Program-made: the position numbers and the translations under genes
DNA from: Lolium rigidum
Lineage: Eukaryota; Streptophyta; Magnoliopsida; Poales; Poaceae
Assembly: GCF_022539505.1 (NCBI RefSeq)
Contig: NC_061510.1
Span: 393,124,249-393,188,248, forward strand
Direction of reading: 5' to 3'
DNA: 64,000 bases
Part shown: positions 1 through 10,280 of the stretch, in pieces
How the letters are laid out: each line of letters starts with the position of its first letter
Numbering within the stretch: the stretch's first letter is position 1
Notes under the pieces: model-generated
What the model was told of the DNA's origin: nothing
Databases searched by the model: none
The model's input: the letters and a program-made list of their open reading frames with translations, nothing else

Positions 1-879
1 GACTTGATGGGCCAAGAGGCGATGCCGCACTAGAGGCAAGACCACATTGTTTGCTTCCTTGACTGATACAATGAGATTCATGATTCAAATATCCATGATG
101 ATCTTCAGAAGAATCTCATCAAGAGGTGGTGGTCATGGTTTGTCCAACAAAGGTGCTAGCTTGATAAGGGGTGGCCCGATCTTCTCAGTAAGCAACGGTG
201 GTGATGATGATCACGGGGTGATTGCAGCGGATGTAACTTGGATGAAGTGGATGCTAACTTGTATGACGCAACGAGATCTCTCAATTGGTCTCTGTCGCCA
301 ATGCAACAACTCTCAACCCTGCAAGATATTCGCAACTCCACACACTTGCGCACGTAGCCGCCGACCACGAAGCGGTAAGTTGCAACCGTCTAATTCCCAA
401 TGGAACATCAAATCACACAAGACTTTTCAGATCTACACAATATCAAGTAATATGGTGTAGGGAATTCAATAGTTTTGCAAAGCAAACAACTAAGAACTAG
501 GGTTTATCTTAAACGTGGTCTAAAGCAGCTAGGGGGGGCGTCCTAGGCACTTATATAGGCGTCCGGGACGACTTCTGGTCGAAAAGATACAAGAATAACT
601 GACCCAGAATAGATCTGGTCGAGACAGACTCGGACACGGCCGATCTGGGGACCGGTCGACCGGGCCTGGGACCGGGCTGGCCGGTTCAAACCGGGCCAGG
701 GACCGGGTTGCAACCGGGTCCGGGAATTTTCGCGCAGTAACGCTCCCGGTTGGCATCAGCGTGGCGCCCGGTTGGCGCTGGGGTTGATCCGTCCTGCCGC
801 CCGGTTGGACCGGGCCAGGGACCGAGCGCGCCGGCGTGGCGGCCGGTCTGACCGAGTGCTGGGCCGGCCTGGACTTCGT
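1..879 (-). mobile_element. LTR and 3' end of Ty3/gypsy element 1 (runs off the window)
   Basis: This stretch lies downstream, in minus-strand sense, of the gypsy pol remnant at 880-1461. It reads as the element's 3' untranslated region and 3' LTR, cut by the window edge. A minus-strand TATA-like box (CTATATAA) lies at about 551-558. Between 640 and 850 the sequence is GC-rich and built of short imperfect repeats of an accgggcc/gggaccggg word. The exact LTR start is not resolved. No host gene is seen here, and small ORFs in the GC-rich part look fortuitous. Confidence 0.5.
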
Positions 880-1461
880 CTTCTCCTCTCGCGCATGCCT
901 CCCTCTCCTCCCTCGCGCGTCCATGATATATCTTCATGTCTAGCTTCTTGTCCAGCTCCACGTCCATCTTTACGTCCAGCTGCTCCTCTCCTCCTCGTGC
1001 GATGCATGTCTCCTCTTCATACCTGATGATACATAAGTAATAGGACTTAGGTAGTATAAAGTTCTGATCAATCAAAGTATTGTTTAGGAACAAGTTCACC
1101 TGTTATTTAAGTAGCTTCGCACGAGCTCTTGTAATAGGTCCAATCCGAACTTCATTGGACTTGAGCTTCACGACGAGGTTCATCTTCTTGTAATGACGGA
1201 GGTAGTAGTGAGGTAGGGATGTCCTCATCATCTCCCCCCCTTCAAAAGGCGTCGACCTCGACGCTCCAAGGTCTTCTCCGTCATATGGTGTCAAATCAGC
1301 AACATTGAAAAAATTACTGATACCAAACTCATCAAGTGGAAGATCTATTGAGTATGCATTATCATTGATCTTGACAAGCACTTTGTAAGGACCAGCACCA
1401 CGAGGCTTCAACTTAGACTTGCGCAGCTTCGGGAACCTATCCTTGCGAAAATATACCCAGA
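880..1461 (-). pseudogene. Ty3/gypsy element 1, C-terminal end of pol (post-integrase region)
   Basis: Read on the minus strand, this encodes the tail of a gypsy polyprotein. It has a basic strand-rich block (RKDRFPKLRKSKLKPRGAGP), then PYKVLVKINDNAYSIDLP, FNVADLTPYDGE and a terminal RGPITRARAK-like segment (here GPITRARAKLLK). This is the integrase C-terminal DNA-binding region and its extension. The frame meets TAA at 1103-1105 but continues open behind it with related-looking residues (FILPKSYYLC), so the stop is probably a nonsense mutation. The upstream half of the same domain lies at 5152-5558; the two were separated by the solo LTR at 1462-5146. The fragment is inactive. Confidence 0.8.
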
Positions 1462-4400
1462 TGTGACGCCCCGGAACCGGTACCATGAGGATTCCAGCGA
1501 TCCCGCCAAAATCCGCATGATATCGATTCTGAGACGCCCTCCGACACGACGTGCGTGACGAATCACACACGTGATGCCAGAGGAATTAACACGAGCGGTA
1601 ACATTACAACAGGATTACAATAGAGCCCACAAGATACATATATTACAACAACGACTCCAACGAGTCAAGATACAAATATACAATACAAAGATCCAAATCA
1701 TACGGTAAGATCGAATACGTCCGAGTACCGGACAAGATACAAATTGGACTAAGAGTCCCGAAGATAACCGATGGCGTCCATAACCCTGCCCAGGCCAAGC
1801 CGGAAGGGTAACCTTGCTAACGTCGTCATCTCGTACCTGTCAAAGTCGGGCCATCGGTTGCCGATAAAAGGGAGGAAGCAAAAGAGAAAGGGAAAAGGCG
1901 AGAGTAAGTACCAAGGAAAGAACTCCGGCACGTACTTAGCGAGACTAGAAATGGCTATGCTCGCCGGGCGAGTATAAATATATATCGCCTGGGGCTATAT
2001 GGTAGGTTTAGCGGCAGCAAAACTATAACCAATAGAGACACGCTACAACATCCGTCTACTCAGAGAAGATAAGAGAGCGCATAAGGTAACAGATAAATAC
2101 TACACAAACATAACCCAGCCAAATACACATATCCCCTTCAACAATTGCGAAGAGGCAATGTAAAAGGCACTCAACGGTGGACAAGTTTTATTAGGTATCG
2201 GTTGTAGTAGTGCTATATTACTACACAAGTTATTAGCAGATTATTAGCAACAAGATAACGGTGCAAGTTGTTCTATGATCAAGCTATACAATTCCAAGTC
2301 GTCCATAACCGCGGACACGGCTTATCGATAAGATGTACACCCTGCAGGGGTTGCCCAAATGTAACCATACGCATGCTCGACCCACTTACGACAGGTGGAT
2401 GTCTCACAACAAGACCGTTCCCAGCTCAACAAGAAAGTCTGGGGGGCCACCCAACTAAGCTACCCGTGACGAAGTTCGGCCGTACTCCGAGACGGACCCA
2501 GAGGTTGCGTAGGCGTCTAGGCGGGCACTAACGGCCAAGCACTAGATAAGTCGTCTAGCAATTATGCAGTACAGTACAGAATATAAACACCCGAAGGCAA
2601 CAGGAAGTAAACACCCGAAGGCAACAGTATATAAACATGCATGCGCCAAATAAAACCAAGGTTGTGGCCCCCTTTTCAACTAACTTGAGAAAAGGTAATG
2701 GGTGAGGGGGGTCCAAGTGAATCCCCACGCATGGGTAGAGCGCTCAATCTCGGAACAGATAACAAGAACTCGGGTCCTAGGGGACATTAGCGAGTCAAAG
2801 TTCCGATGCTTTCGCAAAGGGGCTCACAGATGCCTCTGCTTACAATTTTAGTTGTTAACGTTAAAGTAAAGCATGAGTATCTCCAACAACTGATAAGCAT
2901 GTGATAACCTCCCAACAACCCAACATATCCCGATAACAGATCGAGATAAACACCATAACCTAAACACGCCTACGACTCGCAAGGCTCAAACATCAAGCAA
3001 CGGCTATGGGTAAGGAATGATACATATATGATTATTATGGTAAACAAGTGGATAGGACACGTGACTCGATAAAGAATCGCAACATAAGGATAGCAATGCG
3101 AGGGAGAGAGTAAAATAGGTGAAGAGAGAGGGCTCGCCTGTGAAAAGCTGCAAAAGAACTTGTCGGAGAACTCGTCGTATCTCACATCAACACTTCGTGA
3201 TCCTATCCGGGAGGAAGCAAATGCTACAACACACAACGGATGCAAATCTTACAACTACGGAATAAGAACCGGCATGATCAAGATGCAGGCATGCATGACA
3301 TGGCAAATATGGTGCGATGCAACTTATCCATATTAATCGGAGTCGGAACCCCGGACAATCAAATTAAGGTTGGTGTTGCATTTCTACCGTCAAAGTTAAG
3401 GGTGGATTAGCATAGCAACATGGCAGGGGTGAGCTACATCAATATTAAATGGAACCAGGACAACATTTATATAATATCCCACATATTCCATATGTTCCAT
3501 ATTATGTGATGATGCAAACTAGCACGAAATTATATGATGCATAAGGCTACAGCAAGCATGGATGGCATAATCATGTTCAGCACATTTTTCTGATCAAAAT
3601 TGATATAGAACACTTTTAGTTTGGAGTTACAGATTAAAAGTTATTCACATATTAGTTTTTATCATTTTAAAATAGAAAAACAGATTTATTTATATTAGAA
3701 AAGGACCCAGAAACAATTTCTGGAAAGGGGGAAGGACCCCGGGTTAATTTTGAAAAGATACAGGGGGGTTATGAGGAAACCATCCGCGCCAGGGACGCCG
3801 GGTTCAGGAGTCAAAAGTTACAGGGGGTTTTGTGCAAGATGTGTAGATCCAGATATGGGAAAGCGGTTCTCACCGGGAGGGTGTCTAGCCGCAGAGACTG
3901 ACGAGGGGGTCCCACGGCCGACGTGGCATGCCGACGTGGCGGACCTTGCACATCAAGGGAGATGCCGCGCGCGTCGCAGAGAAGGCGGTGACCACCGCAG
4001 GGCGTCGCGCGGCGCGGGGTTGCCGAGGTTCCCAGGTCCCGCGGGGTAGCCCAGAGGCTGCGCCTCGACGGCGTGGACGAGAGGAAGGCGACGGCGAGCA
4101 CAGGGGTTCGACGGAGGCGCGTCGGTGGCAGGGTGCTGCGGAGAAAACGGCCGGCAACACGGTGAACAAGAGAAAACTCGAAGCAAGAGAAGGGGAAGGA
4201 GGTCGAGGAGATGCGCGCGGGTACCGTGAAGCTCGACGAAGGGTCGAGGAAGGCGGAGGAGGACGGACGGCGGCGAATTCGACGGTGAACTGCGGCAGAC
4301 GGAGAAGGGGAACAGCGATGTTGAGGTTGATTTCGGGAGCCCCTGGTCGATTCCTTTGGCCAGATTGTAGAGGACGACGAGGCGGAGCGAACGGTGGCGG

Positions 4401-5146
4401 TGGCGAGGCTTGGGGTGGCCGGAGTTGGCGGTTCGACGGCGAGGAGGTGCGGCACCGTGGGGTTTTCTCCCTCGCTGTGGTTTTCGTGGAGAAGGGGAAA
4501 GGAGGGGGAGCAGGTGGAGAAGATAGGAACGGAGAGGATGCATGGTCCAGGGAAGAGATAAGGAGAGGGGAGGATCACATGGGGGAGACTGGTGCGGTGC
4601 TGTGGTGGAGGACAGCGATGGGGAGGGGGTCACGCATCCTGCATGCTCGGGAGAAGAAAGCGACAGGAGCTCCTCTCCTTGCTGAAGCGGTACGGGTCGA
4701 AGTAGTGGGCTGGGCCGCCTGCTCGGGTTGAGGAAAAGAGAGGGAAAAGACTGGGCCACCGGGGAGAGAAGAGAGAGAGGAGAGACGGGCCAGAGAGAGG
4801 GAGGGCCCAAGAGAGGGGTTAGGGTTAGTTTTTTCTTTTCTCCTTTTATTTTAAAACTGTTTGAAAATCAAAATGAAAACAAACCAAAATAGGACCACGT
4901 TATTTTGAACAATGAAACATTTAAAATTAAGTTTATTTGTTAGATAGTTTTGGGGTTAGGGTTTTGTTTAAAAGAAAGGAGAGAAGGTTTTATTAAACCA
5001 TATGAGATGAAAAAGAAAATAGTTTAGGGTTTATAAAATAATTCTTATTTGTTAAAAACATGGATGTGATGCTGCAGGATGCATGATGATGCACAAAAGA
5101 AAAACAACAAACAAATCTATTAGGGTTACTACCCGGGGCCGTTACA
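1462..5146 (-). mobile_element. Solo LTR of a long-LTR gypsy-type element, 3685 bp, inserted in pol of element 1
   Basis: The unit begins TGTGACGCCCCGG and ends CCGGGGCCGTTACA, giving TG...CA ends with near-inverted termini. It is flanked by a perfect 5-bp target duplication CCAGA at 1457-1461 and 5147-5151. Removing it rejoins the integrase reading frame of element 1. No primer-binding site, coding domain or second LTR is visible inside, so it is a single LTR left by LTR-LTR recombination. Orientation is inferred from the TGTAACGGCCCCGG start on the minus strand. The GC-rich stretch 3750-4800 gives long open frames on both strands that I regard as compositional. A purine-rich run lies at about 4741-4803. 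Confidence 0.8.
2584..2627. repeat. Two-copy 24-bp tandem repeat inside the solo LTR
   Basis: The 20-mer taaacacccgaaggcaacag occurs at 2584-2603 and again at 2608-2627, four bases apart. It is a minor local duplication within the LTR. Confidence 0.8.
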
Positions 5147-5151
5147 CCAGA

Positions 5152-5558
5152 CCATATCACCAGGCTTGAACAACATCTCCTTACGCTTCTTATTCATCCT
5201 TGCAGCATTGCTCTTGCCTTTCTTATCGATCAACTCTTTAGTCTTCACATGAATCTTCTTCACAAAATCTGCCCTCCTGGATGCATCCATATTGACTCTC
5301 TCATGTATGGGCAAATGCAACAAATCAAGCCGAGTAATGGGTTTGAAACCATACACCACCTCAAAAGGACATAGCTCCGTGGTAGAATGTACCGCCCTGT
5401 TGTAAGCAAACTTCACATGCGGCAAACACTCTTCCCACTCCTTCAGGTTCTTCTTGATCATGGATCTCAACAGTTGTGACAAGGTTCTATTCACCACTTC
5501 AGTTTGACCATCAGTTTGGGGATGACAAGTAGTACTGAACAGTAGCTTCGTCCCCAGC
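5152..5558 (-). pseudogene. Ty3/gypsy element 1, integrase C-terminal half
   Basis: On the minus strand the frame runs from FSTTCHPQTDGQTEVVNRTL (integrase core end, with the catalytic Glu of the DDE triad in the TDGQTE motif) through KEWEECLPHVKFAYNRAVHSTT and SPFEVVYG-like LCPFEVVYGFKP to FKPGDMVW. It is cut at the right by an LTR beginning TGTCAACACCC at 5559. At the left it is cut by the solo LTR at 5146, beyond which it continues at 1461. Upstream pol domains (RT, RNase H, catalytic Asp residues of integrase) are not in the window. The fragment is non-functional. Confidence 0.85.
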
Positions 5559-5727
5559 TGTCAACACCCGGATTTTAAGTCCAGATGCCTATTATGTCAT
5601 TCATCGCAATCCCAGGATAATGTTGTTGCGAGGCATAATAGTCGAATATCACAGTCATTATTTATTACAAGCCATAATGTCTTACAATCTTGAATCACAT
5701 GATTCATATTACACAAATAGTTGATCT
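5559..5727 (+). mobile_element. LTR terminus beginning TGTCAACACCC, truncated by the assembly gap
   Basis: A sharp break in the integrase frame of element 1 is followed by TGTCAACACCCGGATTTTAA, which has the form of an LTR 5' end. Only 169 bases are present before the run of Ns, so length, family and orientation are not settled. A candidate left target copy is CCAGC at 5554-5558, but the other end is not seen. Confidence 0.5.
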
Positions 5728-5827
5728 NNNNNNNNNNNNNNNNNNNNNNNNNNNNNNNNNNNNNNNNNNNNNNNNNNNNNNNNNNNNNNNNNNNNNNNNN
5801 NNNNNNNNNNNNNNNNNNNNNNNNNNN
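5728..5827. other. Assembly gap (100 Ns)
   Basis: Exactly 100 unknown bases. Sequence on the left is an LTR 5' end and on the right the interior of a copia LTR. The true distance and even the adjacency are therefore unknown. Confidence 1.
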
Positions 5828-6143
5828 AGCTACTACTTCCGCTGCCCGCTGGAACGGGGAGGTGGACGTCGTCGACATCAACAACCGAACGTGTGACCGA
5901 GTACGGAGGTGCTGCCCGTTCGTGGCGCCGGAAGCGATCGTGATCAAGATCTTCTAAGCGCTTTTGCAAGCGGCAAGTGAACGTCTACCGCAGCAACAAG
6001 AGCCTCATCTTGTAGGCTTTGGAAATCTTCAAGGGTTAGTCTCGATCATCCCCTCGTTGCTACCATCTTCTAGATTGCATCTTGGCTTGGATTGCGTGTT
6101 CGCGGTAGGAAAATTTTTGTTTTCTATGCAACGAATCCCTACA
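5828..6143 (+). mobile_element. 3' end of a BARE/Angela-like copia LTR (plus orientation)
   Basis: This is the reverse complement of the first 300 or so bases of the copia LTR at 35801-37582. It ends CGAATCCCTACA at 6143, followed by TTAAC, the likely target copy. It belongs to the same family as the large copia element on the right but is in the opposite orientation. The start of the LTR falls in or before the gap, so whether it is a solo LTR or part of an element cannot be told. Confidence 0.75.
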
Positions 6144-6438
6144 TTAACAGGTGTAGTAACATTAGGAGTTTCAGTATTTTCAATTTGTCTAGACCTAGCA
6201 ATTGTAGCATCTAGAAAAGTTCCCAATGAACCATCATTATAAGCACAGTAGAAGCATCATCACAATTATAAGAGGAATTTTCTGATTCAGCAGAAGTACC
6301 AGCATTTGAAGCTTGTGGTGGTGAAACAAGTTTACTTGTCACAGATGGTGAATCAAGAACAGCAGAGGTACTCAGAGTTGTACCTTTTCTTGTAGTGGAT
6401 GGTAATATGGCGACCTTAGTATCGCGAGGTTTACCCAT
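6144..6438 (-). pseudogene. N-terminal fragment of an ORF of unknown function in element 2
   Basis: The minus-strand ATG at 6438 lies about 58 bases beyond the primer-binding site and opens MGKPRDTKVAILPSTTRKGT, followed by a Ser/Thr/Asn-rich acidic stretch. A frameshift near 6240 separates this from a second in-frame piece (GTFLDATIARSRQIENTETP, 6226 downwards). The copia LTR then cuts the reading frame at 6144. I see no capsid, protease or RT motif. By position it should be the gag or a replacement for it, but its role is not known to me. Confidence 0.55.
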
Positions 6439-6495
6439 GATGGAGAATTTGCAGCGAACAATATCAATCCAAGTGAACTTCCAAATAAAGCTATG

Positions 6496-6514
6496 CTCCC
6501 CGGCAACGGCGCCA
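6496..6514 (-). promoter_or_regulatory. Primer-binding site of element 2
   Basis: The minus strand reads TGGCGCCGTTGCCGGGGAG six bases beyond the LTR end. The same 18-base core is found beside the Sabrina-like LTR at 52925 and 53008. It would anneal to a tRNA 3' end to start minus-strand DNA synthesis. Confidence 0.8.
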
Positions 6515-7901
6515 GAAAATTGTCTTGATGACCCACAAGTATAGGGGATCGCAACAGTCTTCGAGGGAAGTAAAACCCAATTTATTGATTCGACACAAGG
6601 GGAGACAAAGAATACTTGAAAGCCTTAACAGTGGAGTTGTCAATTCAGCTGTACCTGGAAACAGACTTGCTCGCAAGAGTTTATCAGTAGTAACAGTTTT
6701 ATAGCAGTAGCAGAGTAACAAAGACAGTAGTAGTGATTATAGTAAACAGCAGGATTAAAATACTGTAGGCACGGGGACGGATGACGGGCGTTGCATGGAT
6801 GAGAGAAACTCATGAAACAATCATAGCAGGGCATTTGCAGATAATAATAAAACGGTATCCAAGTACAAAGCAATCAATAGGCATGTGTTCCAATTATAGT
6901 CGTACGTGCTCGCAATGAGAAACTTGCACAACATCTTTTGTCCTACCAGCCGGTGGCAGCCGGGCCTCAAGGGAATCTACTGGATATTAAGGTACTCATT
7001 TTAATAGAGTACCGGAGCAAAGCATTAACACTCCGTGAACACATGTGATCCTCACATCACTACCATCCCCTCCGGTTGTCCCGATTTCTGTCACTTCGGG
7101 GCCATTGGTTCCGGACAGCGACATGTGTATACAACTTGCGGGTAAGACCATAAACAATGAATATCATGATGAAATAATAACATGTTCAGATCTGAGATCA
7201 TGGCACTCGGGCCCTAGTGACAAGCATTAAGCATAACAAGTTGCAACAATATCATCAAAGTACCAATTACGGACACTAGGCACTATGCCCTAACAATCTT
7301 ATGCTATTACATGACCAATCTCATCCAATCCCTACCATCCCCTTCGGCCTACAGCGGGGAATTACTCACACATGGATGGGGGAAACATGGCTGGTTGATG
7401 TAGAGGCGTTGGCGGTGATGATGGCGATGATCTCCTCCAATTCCCCGTCCCGGCGGAGTGCCAGAACGGAGACTTCTGGCTCCCGAGACGGAGTTTCACG
7501 ATGTGGCGGCGTTCTGGAGGGTTTCTGGCGACTTCGACTTCCCTTTGTGCGTTTTTAGGTTGAGGCCAATAAGTAGTCCGAAGGAAGGCGTCGGAGGCCG
7601 GCCGAGGGGGCCACACCATAGGGCCTCGCGGGCCCCCCTAGGCCGCGCCGCCTTATGGTGTGGGGCCCTCGGGCCTCCACTTGATTTGTCCTTCTGGCTC
7701 CGTCGCATTCTGGGAAAATAGGGCCTTCTGTCAAAATCCCGAGGTTTTTCCTCGAAAGTTGGATTTCTGCACAAAAACGAGACACCGAACAGTTCTGCTG
7801 AAAACAGCGTTAGTCCGTGTTAGTTGCATCCAAAATACACAAATTAGAGGCAAAACAATAGCAAAAGTGTTCGGGAAAGTAGATACGTTTTGGACGTATC
7901 A

Positions 7902-8286
7902 ACTCGCCTCAACTTGGACTACAAGGAAAGAAGACTCCAATACGAATCCTACTAGGACTCTTGTAAACCCTAACTTGGCTGATATATAAAGCCAGGCAGG
8001 GGCACCCCTTAGACACAAATAATCAGAAGCATAATCATAGAGGCGACACGCCTAGACACCGCAACCCGCGGATTAGAACTAGACTAGATCCAACAACTCC
8101 GCCTATGGCGGCCCCCTGTACACATATATTCATATAGTGGATTGCTAGCAGGACGTAGCGATCCTCCACCGTGGGGACGTGAACCTGGGTACGTCGTGTA
8201 CCGCCTCGCTCCCGGAACTTCCGTCTTCGCCTTTCTCTAAAACCCAAGCCCCTCATGGTGGGCATTGCCGAGGAACCGCCTCGTCA
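7902..8286 (+). mobile_element. 5' LTR of element 3 (5'-truncated)
   Basis: It corresponds to 15605-15989, including the TATA-like box (GATATATAAAGCC), and ends GCCTCGTCA at 8286. Only a handful of substitutions separate the two copies. Confidence 0.85.
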
Positions 8287-8984
8287 ATTGGCGTCGTCTG
8301 TGGGAACGCGACGACTGGATTTTATCATCTGGGCGGGATCCATCTACATCATCATCAAGTTCATTATCAATTGCGTCATGATCGCATCCGAGTAGAAGAC
8401 CGGGGAGTTCATCATCAACTACTTTGTTCGACAGTCGGCCGCATGAATCGATATTATGCACGTGGCGGCAAAGCCATGATTCGTCCACAACGCGCGCCCT
8501 GTGGTGAGACTGTTCCCACATGTTCTGATACTGCATGTTCCAATACCAATCGATCAGTCCGTGCACGACCCGAACTCTGAGAGACAAGACTGGATTGATC
8601 AGATCATGGCAAGTTACTTGCATGAATTTAGCGGCCAACGCCCTAATCGCATACAGGAGGGACAATTAGCAACCAGCAAACTAGCTAGCCAAGTGCTGTT
8701 TCAACTTTCAACTTTCAAAGGACCCAACGATTTGACAAGGCAGAAGGAATCAATCAAAGCTAATGAGATTGTAATCTCACGAGTAGAAGGAAGAGGGAAA
8801 AAAAAACGGAAACTGGAATCGGCTACAGCAGCCCCAGTAAAGACCAAATTAATGAACGCCCATCATGAATCCCATGAAGAAAATCAATCACATGTTCCAC
8901 GCGCCTAAGGATTCCAAGTATGCCGAAGGATATCGGAAACGCGTCTAAAGGATTCCAAGTTGGTTGTTCCACGCGCGTCGTCTG
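8287..8984 (+). other. Element 3 leader region, no recognisable gene
   Basis: The stretch starts with the primer-binding sequence (8287-8306). Small open frames occur, the longest reading from 8501 to 8908, but none shows a known motif or the composition of gag. Near 8890-8980 the phrases aaggattccaag and ttccacgcgc each occur twice. Just beyond this the LINE sequence becomes recognisable. Confidence 0.4.
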
Positions 8985-9194
8985 GCGATTATCAGATTTC
9001 AAGAAAAGGAAGATGCAATGCGGACAAGTACTGACCAAAGGGAGGAAAGTACTTGCCCAGAAGCTGGTTCCGAGGGGGAACCATGCTCGGGCCCTGGCAA
9101 AACAAAGAAGCTTGCTCCCAAGAAACGAAGGATCGCGCACGAGACCTACCCCGGTTGGGCACCGGCCGATAACCCGCCGAGCACGGGCGCTTAG
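8985..9194 (+). pseudogene. LINE ORF1, C-terminal remnant
   Basis: A lysine/arginine-rich, Pro/Ser-rich tail (EDAMRTSTDQREE ... KTKKLAPKKRRIAHETYPGW) ends in TAG at 9192-9194, twelve bases before the ORF2 ATG. Position and basic composition fit the C-terminus of a plant LINE ORF1 (gag-like RNA-binding protein). The N-terminal RNA-binding and zinc-knuckle parts are missing because of 5' truncation. I did not find a domain motif, so the call rests on context. Confidence 0.5.
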
Positions 9195-9206
9195 CATGGT
9201 TTCCCA

Positions 9207-10280
9207 ATGAGGGCCCTCTTCTGGAATATCAGGGGGTTCGGCCGCAGAGGGAGGCGAACCCTGCTCAAAGACTACCTCAGACTTCACCGTATTGATCTGG
9301 TCCTTCTTCAAGAAACCATTAAACAAGACTTCACAGACGCCGAGCTTGCCAGCCTTGAGGTGGGAGAGAAATTCTTCTGGTCCTGGCTCCCAGCGAATGG
9401 CCACTCGGGAGGCATGCTACTGGGAGTTAGGGACAGTATGTTTGAAGTGGGAAGAATGGACAATGGTCAATTCTTCCTTAGCCTATCTATTCTGCATCGG
9501 GCTACCAAGAAAAAGCTCGAAGTCATAGGTATATACGGCCCTGCAGACCATGCGCGTTCTAGAGGGTTCCTGGCCGAGATTACGGCCAAAATCGCCAACG
9601 GTGACTTGCCGATCCTCATGGGTGGGAACTTCAACCTTATCAGAGCGGCGGAAGATAAGAACAACGATAATGTCAACTGGACCCTTATTGATCTCTTCAA
9701 CGACAGCATTGCCTCTTGGGCCCTTAGAGAAATCCCGCGCACTGGGGCACGTTTCACTTGGTCTAACCGTCAGATTAATCATGTCCGCTCTGCCCTGGAC
9801 CGTGTCTTTGTCTCTGCATCCTTTGAAGCTTTTTTCCCTCTTTGCTCTCTTGCGGCCGAGACCTGTCTTGGCTCTGATCACACGCCTCTTGTGTTTGACA
9901 CCGGGGAGGGCTTCCCCGTTCGTTCTAATCGATTCTTCTTCGAGACCAGCTGGTTTGAGCGCCCGATTTTGTCCCTCTTGTTCAGCTTTACTTGGGCCGA
10001 GCTGCTGTCCAAGGTGGGTGGTCGAGACATCATCGACTGGTGGTCGTTCATGTCGTCGGGCCTAAGACAGTACTTGAGGGGATGGAATCAGAACCTGGGT
10101 AGGGACACCAGGGCCACAAAGAACGCGCTCCTTACTCAGATCGCACAACTTGATGTGCTGGCGGACTCCTCTGGTTTGGATGAAGACGCCTGGGCAACTA
10201 GATATCACCTCGAGGAGCAATTGCTGCATATATATAAGATTGAAGAGGAACACTGGAGACAGCGAGGCAGGGTCGGGTGG
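9207..10280 (+). pseudogene. LINE ORF2, endonuclease domain
   Basis: The ATG at 9207 opens MRALFWNIRGFGRRGRR, the start of the apurinic/apyrimidinic-type endonuclease (exonuclease-endonuclease-phosphatase fold). The motifs run in order: WNIRG (Asn), LLQET (catalytic Glu), IGIYGP, GGNFNLI, FTWSN and GSDHTPL (catalytic His near the end, about residue 225). The GGNFN motif normally reads GGDFN or SGDFN; the Asp is catalytic, so Asn here should abolish nicking. The frame breaks at about 10281-10288, where one base is missing before GDANTAYFH. That break sits where a CAG would restore the frame. Confidence 0.9.

Larger units (their letters stand above)
6144..7901 (-). mobile_element. 5' portion of gypsy-type element 2 (LTR, primer-binding site, ORF start)
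   Basis: In minus sense the LTR starts TGATACGTCCAAAACGTATC at 7901 and ends ...GGGTCATCAAGACA at 6521 (1381 bp). It is followed by the primer-binding site and an ORF that begins at 6438. The copia LTR ending at 6143 interrupts the element. On its right side it lies inside the 5' LTR of element 3. The LTR start resembles those of the elements at 25222 and 28184, which begin TGATACGTCTCCAACG. No reverse transcriptase or integrase is visible in the part present. Confidence 0.75.

Noticed and set aside
3811..4810. Long overlapping open frames of 250-285 codons on both strands
   Set aside because: They lie in the GC-rich part of a solo LTR, overlap each other on opposite strands, are rich in Arg/Pro/Ser and show no domain; compositional.
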